Shown: positions 1 to 8,406 of the stretch, piece by piece
How the letters are laid out: every line of letters begins with the position of its first letter
Numbering within the stretch: position 1 is the stretch's first letter
NCBI GenBank assembly: GCA_030428825.1
Contig: JAUIEL010000004.1
Coordinates: 1-31,454 of the forward strand
Origin: a bacterium
GTDB lineage: Bacteria > Planctomycetota > B15-G4 > JADJEK01
DNA: 31,454 nucleotides
Direction: 5' to 3'
Program-made: the position numbers and the translations under genes
The notes under the pieces: generated by a model
Seen by the model: only the letters and a program-made list of their open reading frames with translations
Told to the model about the DNA's origin: nothing
Databases searched by the model: none

Positions 1-1
1 G

Positions 2-3000
2 TCCGGGGTGGCGTGGGACATGCACCCGCGCTTCTCCCCCGACGGCGCGCGGATCGCGTTCACGAGCGATCGCGGCGGCGGGGACAACCTCTGGGTCGTG
101 GACGTCGACGGCTCCGACCCGAAGGCGGTGACGAAGGAGACGTTCCGGCTCGTCTGCCAGCCGGCGTGGTCCCCGGACGGCCGGTACCTGGTCGGGCGGA
201 AGCACTTCACGACGCGGCGGTCGCTCGGTTCGGGAGAGCTGTGGCTGTACGCGGTCGACGGCGAGGCGGGGAGCGGGCTGCGGATGACCGAACGGCCGAC
301 GCCGCAGAAGGACGTCGGCGAGCCGGTCTTCTCGCCGGACGGGCGCCACGTCTGGTTCAGCCTCGACGCGACGGCGGGCGACAACTTCGAGTACAGCAAG
401 GACTCGACCGACGGCATCTATCAGGTCCGTCGGCTCGACCGGGAGACGGGCGAGATCGAGACGATCGTGTCCGGGCCCGGCGGCGCGTGTCGGCCGACGC
501 CGTCGCCGGACGGGGAGCGCCTCGCGTTCGTGCGGCGGACGCGGTTCCACACCGCGCTGTTCGTCATGGACCTCGCGTCGGACGCGGCGCGGCTGGTGAC
601 CGACGACCTCGAACGGGACATGCAGGAGACGTGGGCGATCCACGGCGTCTACCCTTCGATGGCGTGGACGCCGGACGGGGAGGAGATCGTCCTGTACGCG
701 AAGGGGAAGCTCCGGCGCGTCGACGTCGCGAGCGGCGCGTCGCGGGTGATCCCGTTCCGGGTGAAGGGGACGCGGTCGATCCAGGAGCCGGTCCGGTTCC
801 CGGTGGCGGTCGCGCCCGAGTCGTTCGACGTCAAGGTCTGCCGGTGGCCGGAGGTGTCGCCGGACGGGTCGCGCGTCGTCTACCAGGCGCTCGGCCACCT
901 CTACGTGAAGGGGCTTCCGGACGGGGCGCCGCGGCGGCTCACGACGCAGGGCGACCACTTCGAGTTCCATCCGTCGTGGTCGCGGGACGGCGAGTGGATC
1001 GTCTACACGACCTGGAACGACGAGGACCTCGGCTCGGTCCGAGCGGTCCGGGCGGACGGGTCGGGGCTGCGGGTCCTGACGCCCGCGCCCGGGCAGTACG
1101 TCGAGCCGTGCTTCTCGCCGGACGGGGCGGCCGTCGTCTACCGCAAGGTCGCCGGCGGATACGTCACGTCGCCGCTCTGGGGGCGCGAGAACGGGATCTA
1201 CCGCGTGGCGTTCGCCGACGCGCCGGACGAGCGCGACCCGGTCCGCATCGCGAAGCGGGGGGTGAACCCGCAGTTCGGGGCGTCGGGCGAGCGCGTCTTC
1301 CTCGAGGTCGCGCACGGCGGCGCCGAGCGGGACGACCGGCGCCTGGTGAGCGTGCCGCTGGCGGGGCCGCTCGAGTTCGACGAGCGGGAGCACCTCGCCT
1401 CGCAGTGGGCGACGGAGTACGCGGTCTCGCCGGACGGACGGTGGGTCGCGTTCGTCGAGCGGTTCCACGCGTACGTGACGCCGCTGGTCGACGCCGGCCG
1501 GACGGTCGACGTCGGCCCGGACGGCGGCGCGGTGCCGCAGGCGAAGATCACCCACGACGCCGGCGAGAGCCTCCACTGGTCGGGCGACGCGACGACGGTG
1601 CACTGGTCGCTCGGACCGACGCTCTACTCGAGGAAGTTGACCGACTGCTTCGCGTTCCTCGACGGCGCGCCGGAGGAGCTCCCCGAGCCCCCGACCGAAG
1701 GGGTCGCGATCGGGTTCTCCCACCCGCACGCGGCGCCCGAGGGCGCGATCGCGCTGGTCGGGGCGCGGCTGGTCACGATGCGCGGCGACGAGGTGATCGA
1801 CGACGGGACGGTCGTGGTCCGAGGGAACCGGATCGTCGCGGTCGGGCCACGCGCCGAGGTCACGGTTCCGCCGGACGCGGAGGCGGTCGACGCGCGCGGG
1901 AAGACGATCGTCCCCGGGTTCGTCGACGTCCACGCGCACGGCGCGCAGGCGAGCGAGGGGATCACGCCGCAGCGGAACTGGATCGACCACGCGAACCTCG
2001 CGTTCGGGGTCACCACGATCCACGACCCGTCGAACGACACGAACGAGATCCACGCCGCGTCCGAGCTCGCGAAGGCGGGGCTGGTCCTGTCGCCGCGGAC
2101 GTTCTCGACCGGCACGATCCTGTACGGCGCCGCGGGGAGCTTCAAGGCGGAGATCGAGTCGCTCGAGGACGCGCTCTTCCACCTCCGGCGGATGAAGGCG
2201 GTCGGCGCGATCTCGGTGAAGAGCTACAACCAGCCGCGACGCGATCAGCGCCAGCAGGTGATCGAGGCGGCGCGCCAGGTCGGGATCATGGTCGTCCCCG
2301 AGGGGGGATCGACGTTCATGCACAACCTGACGATGGTCGTCGACGGGCACACGGGGGTCGAGCACTCGCTGCCGGTCGAGCGGATCTACGCCGACGTGAC
2401 CCAGCTCTGGGGGCCGACGCCGGTCGGGTACACGCCGACGCTGGTGGTCGGCTACGGCGGGATCTGGGGCGAGAACTACTGGTACGACCGGACCGACGTC
2501 TGGAAGGACGAGCGGCTGATGACGTTCGTGCCGCGGTTCGTGGTCGACCCGCGCGCGCGGCGGCGGACGAAGGCGCCGGACGAGGACTACAACCACCTCC
2601 GAAGCGCCGGCATCTGCAAGGCGATCGTCGACGCGGGCGGGAGGACGCAGATCGGCGCGCACGGACAGCTCGCCGGACTCGCCGCGCACTGGGAGCTCTG
2701 GATGCTCGGGCAGGGCGGCCTCACGAACCACGAGGCGCTCCGCGCGGCGACGCTCGACGGCGCGTTCTACGTCGGGCTCGACGGCGACATCGGCTCGTTG
2801 GAGGAGGGGAAGCTCGCCGACCTCCTGGTGCTCGACGCGAACCCGCTCGAAGACCTCCGGAGCTCGACGTCGATCCGGTCCACGATGCTGAACGGCGTGC
2901 TGTACGACGCCCGGACGATGCGCGAGGCCGGTTCGGACGAGGGGCCGATCGAGTTCTTCTGGACCGACATGCAGGACGGCCTGCCGGCGCAGGAGGCCGG

Positions 3001-3037
3001 CACGCACGCCCACTGCCACGGTTGCGGCGACGGTTGA
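2..3037 (+). CDS. TolB-like beta-propeller/amidohydrolase fusion protein, 5' partial
   Basis: The frame is open to the left edge, so the true start and any signal peptide lie outside; the first internal start is GTG at 8 and numbering uses it. Residues 1 to about 520 hold about nine WD40-like PD40 repeats with recurring SPDG cores, as in TolB-type propellers. From about residue 580 an amidohydrolase-superfamily domain follows, with the metal-site motif VDVHAH (H642, H644), a candidate lysine in VKSYNQ, H781 and H786 in DGHTGVEHS, and the C-terminal signature GSLEEGKLADLLVLDANPL. Where many relatives have a metal-binding Asp, this protein has GAHGQ (H885), which I recall as usual for this propeller-fused subfamily. 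The last 12 residues are rich in His and Cys (HAHCHGC). It is probably a secreted hydrolase acting on an amide or cyclic amide; the substrate is unknown. The following gene has its own promoter. Confidence 0.9.
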   Translation, partial: SGVAWDMHPRFSPDGARIAFTSDRGGGDNLWVVDVDGSDPKAVTKETFRLVCQPAWSPDGRYLVGRKHFTTRRSLGSGELWLYAVDGEAGSGLRMTERPTPQKDVGEPVFSPDGRHVWFSLDATAGDNFEYSKDSTDGIYQVRRLDRETGEIETIVSGPGGACRPTPSPDGERLAFVRRTRFHTALFVMDLASDAARLVTDDLERDMQETWAIHGVYPSMAWTPDGEEIVLYAKGKLRRVDVASGASRVIPFRVKGTRSIQEPVRFPVAVAPESFDVKVCRWPEVSPDGSRVVYQALGHLYVKGLPDGAPRRLTTQGDHFEFHPSWSRDGEWIVYTTWNDEDLGSVRAVRADGSGLRVLTPAPGQYVEPCFSPDGAAVVYRKVAGGYVTSPLWGRENGIYRVAFADAPDERDPVRIAKRGVNPQFGASGERVFLEVAHGGAERDDRRLVSVPLAGPLEFDEREHLASQWATEYAVSPDGRWVAFVERFHAYVTPLVDAGRTVDVGPDGGAVPQAKITHDAGESLHWSGDATTVHWSLGPTLYSRKLTDCFAFLDGAPEELPEPPTEGVAIGFSHPHAAPEGAIALVGARLVTMRGDEVIDDGTVVVRGNRIVAVGPRAEVTVPPDAEAVDARGKTIVPGFVDVHAHGAQASEGITPQRNWIDHANLAFGVTTIHDPSNDTNEIHAASELAKAGLVLSPRTFSTGTILYGAAGSFKAEIESLEDALFHLRRMKAVGAISVKSYNQPRRDQRQQVIEAARQVGIMVVPEGGSTFMHNLTMVVDGHTGVEHSLPVERIYADVTQLWGPTPVGYTPTLVVGYGGIWGENYWYDRTDVWKDERLMTFVPRFVVDPRARRRTKAPDEDYNHLRSAGICKAIVDAGGRTQIGAHGQLAGLAAHWELWMLGQGGLTNHEALRAATLDGAFYVGLDGDIGSLEEGKLADLLVLDANPLEDLRSSTSIRSTMLNGVLYDARTMREAGSDEGPIEFFWTDMQDGLPAQEAGTHAHCHGCGDG

Positions 3038-3087
3038 GATCGGCAGTTGAGATCGGCGACCACGGGCGAGCCGCGGTCGCCGGTTTT

Positions 3088-3127
3088 TATCCGGGTGATA
3101 TCTTGACAGGTGTTTATTACCCGGATT
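3088..3127. promoter_or_regulatory. pair of inverted operator-like sites before the DUF2239 gene
   Basis: Site 1 (3088-3100) reads TATCCGGGTGATA. Site 2 (3115-3127), read on the minus strand, is AATCCGGGTAATA. They agree at 11 of 13 positions and face each other, about 27 bases centre to centre. The stretch is strikingly A+T-rich for this DNA. The sites bracket the -35 box and reach the -10 box, which is where a dimeric repressor would bind. No regulator gene lies nearby, so the protein is unknown. Confidence 0.6.
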
Positions 3128-3131
3128 GAAT
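3103..3131 (+). promoter_or_regulatory. sigma-70-like promoter of the DUF2239 gene
   Basis: TTGACA at 3103-3108, a 17-base spacer, then TTGAAT at 3126-3131: a perfect -35 box and a 4/6 -10 box at ideal spacing. The ATG at 3140 is 8 bases after the -10 box and no Shine-Dalgarno sequence is visible, so the mRNA may be leaderless. This is the most consensus-like housekeeping promoter seen in the window. Confidence 0.65.
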
Positions 3132-3139
3132 TCTCGGCC

Positions 3140-3703
3140 ATGGACGCCGAGACCTTCACCGCCTTCGTGGGCGACCGTCGAGTCGCCGCGGGAACCCTCC
3201 CCGAGCTGCTCGCCGCGACGAAGCCCCTCGTCGACGCGGACCCCTCCGCCCTCCTCCTGACGTTCTCCGATCGGACCGGCCGGCAGGTCGACTTCGACTT
3301 CCGCGGGTCGCTGGAGGAGGTCCTCGAGCGGCACGTCCCCCCCGCCCCGACGCGCCGCCGCGGCCGGCCGCGCCTCGGAGTCGTCTCGCGGGAGGTGACG
3401 CTCCTGCCTCGGCAATGGGAGTGGCTGGAGGCGCAGCCGAAGGGGATCTCCGCCGCGCTGCGGCGGCTCGTCGACGAGGCGCAGCGGCGCGATCCCGAGC
3501 TTGGCGCCGCCCGCCGAACGCGGGAGGCGATGTGCCACTTCATCACCGCCCTGGCCGGCGATCGGCCCGGGTACGAGGAGGCGACGCGCGCCCTCTTCGC
3601 CGGCGATCGAACCGCCTTCGACGAGCGGATCGGTCGCTGGCCCGCCGACGTGGCGGCCTACCTCCGCGAGCGGTCGGCCGAGGCCTTCCCGCCCGACCCG
3701 TAG
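3140..3703 (+). CDS. DUF2239 family protein
   Basis: This is a 187-residue soluble protein of unknown function. The opening MDAETFTAFVGDRRVA and the central block RGRPRLGVVSREVTLLPRQW followed by EWLEAQPKGISAALRRLVDEA match the DUF2239 family as I know it; the central block could be a DNA-binding or helical segment. I chose ATG 3140 because the family begins about there; an upstream in-frame ATG at 3110 lies inside the promoter. No signal peptide or membrane segment is seen. The gene has its own A+T-rich promoter with paired operator-like sites and is followed by an inverted-repeat element. The contrast between the control region and the surrounding DNA makes horizontal acquisition with its promoter plausible, but this is inference. 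Confidence 0.85.
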   Translation: MDAETFTAFVGDRRVAAGTLPELLAATKPLVDADPSALLLTFSDRTGRQVDFDFRGSLEEVLERHVPPAPTRRRGRPRLGVVSREVTLLPRQWEWLEAQPKGISAALRRLVDEAQRRDPELGAARRTREAMCHFITALAGDRPGYEEATRALFAGDRTAFDERIGRWPADVAAYLRERSAEAFPPDP

Positions 3704-3757
3704 CCGAGCACCCCCGGCGCCCCCCGACGACGCCACACCCAACGGCGTCCAACCGGC

Positions 3758-4017
3758 GGCGTCAGACCCCACGACTTGCAAGTAGTGGGGTCTGACCCCA
3801 CCCCACTCATTCGGTACCGATCGGTGACGCTTCCGCCGCGAATCGCGGCGGAGCGCCGGATCACGCGAGCCGGTTCGTTCCTCTCCGAGGCGATGGGAGA
3901 GCCCCGGGACGGCGGCGTCGCACGAGATTCGGGCCCGGACGGCGGATCCGAGCCGACCCGAGACGTGCGTGGGGTGGGGTCAGACCCCACTACTTGCGCG
4001 TCGTGGGGTCTGACGCC
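3758..4017. repeat. 260-bp MITE/REP-like element with 49-bp terminal inverted repeats
   Basis: This fills most of the 357-base gap between two convergent genes. The left arm (3758-3806) and right arm (3969-4017) are inverted copies matching at 47 of 49 positions; the differences are TT versus GC at the arm centre. Each arm is itself close to a palindrome: GTCAGACCCCAC, a 12-base centre (ACTTGCAAGT in the left arm), then GTGGGGTCTGAC. The core (3807-3968) carries further hairpins and no convincing gene. The GGGGTCAGACCCC core resembles REP sequences that, as I recall, accompany REP-associated tyrosine transposases (IS200-like) in environmental bacteria; no transposase is in the window. It may be a passive mobile element, a paired REP or a bidirectional terminator. 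No clear target-site duplication was seen. Confidence 0.8.
3828..3855. repeat. core hairpin of the inverted-repeat element
   Basis: CCGCCGCG (3833-3840), loop AAT, and CGCGGCGG (3844-3851) form a perfect 8-bp stem. It extends outwards through CGCT (3828-3831) and AGCG (3852-3855) with one bulged T. It lies in the core of the 260-bp element. It could be a cruciform, a processing signal or part of a structured transcript. Confidence 0.55.
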
Positions 4018-4060
4018 CGTCGGAATTCGAGACTTGTGGCCGCGGGTCGCGGGCGCGGGC

Positions 4061-5518
4061 TCACTCCGGGGCGTGGACGAAGATCGCGCGCTGATCGAGC
4101 GGCTTCTCGACCCCTTCGACGCCGATCCGCAGCAGGAGGCGCGCGCCGCCGGAGCGGTCGTAGTGCTCGACACGGATCGGATGCAGGCCCGCGTCGAGCT
4201 CGACGTCCGCGGTGCCGTACCAATTGTCGGTGCCGAGGTCGCGCCAGCTCTCGGCGACGACGTGGTCGTCGATCACGACCCGGCCGCCGTCGTTCGCGAC
4301 CACGAAGAGGGTGTAGAGCCCGTCCTTCGGCGCGCGGAGGTACCCCTCCCACCGGGCGCTGAACCGATCGCGAGGCACTCCGCGGGCGGGCGCCCCGTTC
4401 TGCCAGTCGAAGTCGAGTTCCCGATCGACGCGTGTCGCGACCGCCTCGTCGAACCGCGTCCCCCGGAAGAACGTCGCCCGGAGGCCGGGACGGAGCGCGG
4501 AGGGGTCGACGGTCCCCTCCCCCACCCACTCGGCGAGGAGTTCGCCGGCGCGCGCGTGGCCGGGAGCGATCGCCCGCACCAGCTTCAGCGACCCGACGGC
4601 GGCCGCGCGATCGCCGCGCCGGTCCTCGAGCAACGCGCGGTTCACCAGCGCGTCGACGTCGCCGGGGTGCAGACGGAGCGCCTCCTCGAACGCCGCCTCC
4701 GCCGCCTCGAGCCGCCCGGTCTCGGCCAGGAGGACGCCGAGGTTCCGATGCGCCTCGGGGAGGCCGGGGAGCGCCGCGATCGCCGCCCGAAGATCGCGCT
4801 CGGCCGCCCCGTACCGCTCCTCGACCAACGCCACGTGTCCGCGGTTGTGCAGCAGGATCGCGGCGACCTCCGCCGCGCCGAGGTTCCGACCGTAGATCGC
4901 GTCGTCGTCGACCAGCTCGCCGATCAGCGCCGCGACGTCGGCCTCGTCGAGCTGCGCGCCCTCCCGCGTCAGCTCCAGGTTCCGACGGAACTCCCCGTCG
5001 TCGTACCGCACGAAGAAGTGGTTCGGGACGGCGACTCCGAAGAGCGGCGCCCCGACCCGTTCGGCGACCACCAGCGCGACGGCGGAGAGCGAGAGGCAGT
5101 AACCGCGCCGATCGCTCAACACCGAGTCGAGGTGCAGCGTCGCCGCCCGGTCGAGCTCGTCGACCGCGCGGAACCGGCCGACCTCGAACAGGACGGTCCG
5201 GAACGCGTCCGCCCGCGCCGCCGCGCCGCCGTCCGCCGCCGCGGCGCGCCACGCCGCCGCCAGGCGATCGACGTCGCCCCGGACGGCGTCCTCGTCGAGG
5301 TCGGGGTGATCGACGCGCGCGAGCGTGACGCACGCGTCGAGGAGGGTCGTCGTCGTCGCCGGTCCGCGCGGCGGCTCGTCGTCGGCGCCGCCGCCCCCCG
5401 CCACGCCGGGCACGACCAGCGGCACCCACAGGACGAGGAGGACGAGCGCGAGACGCGACGGACCCGAGCCGCGCGAACGAGGCCCGGGTCCGATCTTCTC
5501 GAGTCGGTCGAGGGTCAG
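4061..5518 (-). CDS. exported transglutaminase-like/TPR/PA14 protein, probable CTG start
   Basis: The only conventional start (GTG at 5425) gives 454 residues but cuts through a hydrophobic export signal. The frame is open upstream and CTG at 5516-5518 gives 485 residues with a positively charged n-region (RSRGSGPSR) before LALVLLVLWVPLVVPGVA. Using the 485-residue numbering, an N-terminal SirB1/transglutaminase-like domain has RRGYCLS (C141) and PNHFFVRY (H167), a possible Cys-His pair. TPR-like helices follow at about 219-321. A PA14-type beta-barrel covers about 343-481, with the family-typical FSARWEGYL and APKDGLYTL blocks. PA14 domains often bind carbohydrate. The gene lies 4 bases after the coiled-coil gene and is probably cotranscribed with it. 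The domains suggest an envelope protein; activity and partners are unknown. Confidence 0.82.
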   Translation of the reverse strand: MTLDRLEKIGPGPRSRGSGPSRLALVLLVLWVPLVVPGVAGGGGADDEPPRGPATTTTLLDACVTLARVDHPDLDEDAVRGDVDRLAAAWRAAAADGGAAARADAFRTVLFEVGRFRAVDELDRAATLHLDSVLSDRRGYCLSLSAVALVVAERVGAPLFGVAVPNHFFVRYDDGEFRRNLELTREGAQLDEADVAALIGELVDDDAIYGRNLGAAEVAAILLHNRGHVALVEERYGAAERDLRAAIAALPGLPEAHRNLGVLLAETGRLEAAEAAFEEALRLHPGDVDALVNRALLEDRRGDRAAAVGSLKLVRAIAPGHARAGELLAEWVGEGTVDPSALRPGLRATFFRGTRFDEAVATRVDRELDFDWQNGAPARGVPRDRFSARWEGYLRAPKDGLYTLFVVANDGGRVVIDDHVVAESWRDLGTDNWYGTADVELDAGLHPIRVEHYDRSGGARLLLRIGVEGVEKPLDQRAIFVHAPE

Positions 5519-5534
5519 GGGCTCAGCCCTCCTT
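5516..5534 (-). promoter_or_regulatory. Shine-Dalgarno sequence and CTG initiation codon
   Basis: On the minus strand AAGGAGG (5534-5528) is followed by 9 bases and then CTG (5518-5516), in frame with the TPR/PA14 gene. The ribosome site overlaps the last codons of the upstream gene (the ones encoding EKEG). No ATG, GTG or TTG lies between here and the GTG at 5425. Confidence 0.6.
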
Positions 5535-5942
5535 CTCGGCCGCCTTCTCGGCCTGCGCCTTCTTCAGCTTCTCGAGCTCGCGCTGCAGCTTCTCGTTCTG
5601 CTTCTGGAGGCGGTGGTTCTCGTACCGGAGCGACTCGACCTCGGTCCGCTTCCGCTTCGCCACCTTCTCGAACTGCTCGTCGGTCAGGACTCCGTACGCC
5701 TTCTTCTCGAACTCCTTCTCCGCCCGCTCGTGGACCCCGCAGCCCCGCCCGTCGCGGTGGCACTGCGTGATCAGGTCCTTGTGCGCCTTCTGGTAGCGGA
5801 AGACGTCCTTCAGCTGCTCGGTCGTCAGGTCGAGCTGCTTGATCTTCTTGACGATCTGATCGGTGTTGTCCCAGCACGCCGTGGCGTCCGGCGTGAACAG
5901 CATCGCGAACGCGATCGCGCCGAGGGCGAGGAACTTCTTCAT
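5523..5942 (-). CDS. exported coiled-coil protein with CpxP/Spy-like LTxEQ motifs
   Basis: This 139-residue protein starts at ATG 5942 with AAGGAGG 5 bases upstream. Residues 1 to about 22 form a signal peptide (MKKFLALGAIAFAMLFTPDA). The mature part has two LTxEQ motifs, LTTEQ (39-43) and LTDEQ (86-90), the hallmark of the CpxP/Spy periplasmic chaperone and metal-sensing superfamily. A Cys/His-rich loop, TQCHRDGRGCGVHE (C61, C68), lies between them. Residues about 95-137 form a highly charged heptad-rich coiled coil. C23 sits just after the signal region but the lipobox is poor, so lipidation is uncertain. It is first in a two-gene operon with the TPR/PA14 protein. A periplasmic stress or scaffold role is plausible but unproven. 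Confidence 0.85.
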   Translation of the reverse strand: MKKFLALGAIAFAMLFTPDATACWDNTDQIVKKIKQLDLTTEQLKDVFRYQKAHKDLITQCHRDGRGCGVHERAEKEFEKKAYGVLTDEQFEKVAKRKRTEVESLRYENHRLQKQNEKLQRELEKLKKAQAEKAAEKEG

Positions 5943-5961
5943 GCGAGCCTCCTTCCGTCGG

Positions 5962-5982
5962 GGGCCGCCGGAGCGGCGGCCC
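5962..5982 (-). promoter_or_regulatory. GC-rich hairpin in the leader of the coiled-coil gene
   Basis: GGGCCGCCG, loop GAG, and CGGCGGCCC make a perfect 9-bp stem in the divergent intergenic region. It lies about a dozen bases upstream of the AAGGAGG of the coiled-coil gene, so it would sit in that gene's 5' leader if transcription starts further upstream. A role in mRNA stability or translation control is possible. Confidence 0.4.
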
Positions 5983-6141
5983 GGGTTGCCCTTCGATACG
6001 GCCCGGCCCCGAACGGGGTTGGACCTTCCGGTGTAGCGGGTCCAGGGTACGGGGTCACGGAGCGGCGGCGGTGACGGTTCGGGCTGAGGGTCGGCCTTTC
6101 GGCCCGGCGACGCGCGGGGTGATGCCGGGCGTCCGACCTGC

Positions 6142-6147
6142 TACGGT
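6142..6147 (+). promoter_or_regulatory. -10-like box for the uracil-DNA glycosylase gene
   Basis: TACGGT lies 8 bases before the ATG at 6156, with no Shine-Dalgarno sequence between them. This fits a leaderless mRNA. No convincing -35 box is visible. Confidence 0.35.
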
Positions 6148-6155
6148 CGCGCCTC

Positions 6156-6890
6156 ATGCCGTCGAAGCCCCCGAAGACCCCGCCCCTCGTCCCGATCGTC
6201 CGCCGACTCGCCCGCCGCGTCGACCGCCTCTCGTTCGCGCCGCCGGTCGAGTTCGTCTACGACCCGCTCGTCTACGCGCGCCGGAGCGTCGAGGCGTACC
6301 TCGAGCGTTACGCCCGCGAAGGCGTCGAGGCGCTCTTCCTCGGGATGAACCCGGGGCCGTTCGGGATGGCGCAGACCGGCGTGCCGTTCGGCGAGGTCGC
6401 CGCGGTGCGAGACTGGCTCGGCATCGAGGAGAGGATCGGCCGGCCGAAGGTCGAGCATCCGAAGCGCCCGATCCTCGGGTTCGCCTGCCCCCGGAGCGAG
6501 GTGAGCGGGCAGCGGGTCTGGGGCTGGGCGCGGGAGAGGTTCGGGACCCCGGCGCGGTTCTTCCGGCGGTTCTTCGTCTGGAACTACTGCCCGCTCGTCT
6601 TCATGGAGGAGAGCGGCCGGAACCGCACCCCCGACAAGCTGCCGGCGGCGGAACGGGAGCCCCTCTACGAAGCGTGCGACGAGGCGCTCCGCGACGTCGT
6701 GGCGGCCGTCCGGCCGGAGCGGCTGATCGGGGTCGGGGCGTTCGCCCAGAAGCGCGCGCGGGAGGTGTTCGGGGACGACCTCGACGTCGGCGTCGTCCTG
6801 CACCCGAGCCCGGCCAGCCCGCTCGCGAACCAGGGGTGGGCGCCTCGGGCGGAGGAGCAGCTCCGGGAGATGGGGATCCGGCTGCCGTGA
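6156..6890 (+). CDS. smug1: SMUG1-type uracil-DNA glycosylase
   Basis: This 244-residue enzyme removes uracil, and in characterised relatives oxidised pyrimidines such as 5-hydroxymethyluracil, from DNA to start base-excision repair in the cytoplasm. The SMUG1 motif 1 GMNPGPFGMAQTGVPFGEV is present with N65 at the catalytic position (N85 of the human enzyme). Motif 2 is HPSPASPLANQGW with H216 (H239 in human). Other blocks shared with vertebrate SMUG1 include HPKRPILGFACPRSEVSG, RFFVWNYCPL and SGRNRTPDKLP. The length fits the family. ATG 6156 was chosen because a -10-like TACGGT ends 8 bases upstream and the N-terminus aligns. It is divergent from the coiled-coil gene and lies just upstream of mmsA with no functional link. 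The family call is firm. Confidence 0.95.
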   Translation: MPSKPPKTPPLVPIVRRLARRVDRLSFAPPVEFVYDPLVYARRSVEAYLERYAREGVEALFLGMNPGPFGMAQTGVPFGEVAAVRDWLGIEERIGRPKVEHPKRPILGFACPRSEVSGQRVWGWARERFGTPARFFRRFFVWNYCPLVFMEESGRNRTPDKLPAAEREPLYEACDEALRDVVAAVRPERLIGVGAFAQKRAREVFGDDLDVGVVLHPSPASPLANQGWAPRAEEQLREMGIRLP

Positions 6891-6963
6891 ACCGATCCGC
6901 GGCGCGGGGCGGGCGGATAGCATGAGCGGCCTGCCTGACCCGAACCGACGGAGCGTGCGAGCG

Positions 6964-8399
<1,436 letters not shown>

Positions 8400-8406
<7 letters not shown>

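Noticed and set aside
13..3129. Second plus-strand frame over the amidohydrolase gene
   Set aside because: The translation is almost all Arg, Gly, Ala and Pro with no domain; it is a frame shadow.
3110..3139. Earlier ATG for the DUF2239 gene
   Set aside because: It falls between the -35 and -10 boxes and adds residues not expected in the family.
3758..4017. CRISPR array or tandem repeats
   Set aside because: There are only two copies, inverted rather than direct, with no regular spacers.
4061..5425. GTG 5425 as start of the TPR/PA14 gene
   Set aside because: It truncates the signal peptide and has no ribosome site; CTG 5518 fits better, though this remains unproven.
3776..5770. 664-codon plus-strand frame and a 171-codon minus-strand frame (3658-4173) through the inverted-repeat element
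   Set aside because: They read through palindromes and opposite the TPR/PA14 gene; translations such as VGSDPT are the repeat itself.
6922..6963. Upstream ATG for mmsA
   Set aside because: It overlaps a -10-like TAGCAT and adds 14 residues not seen at the usual MmsA N-terminus.
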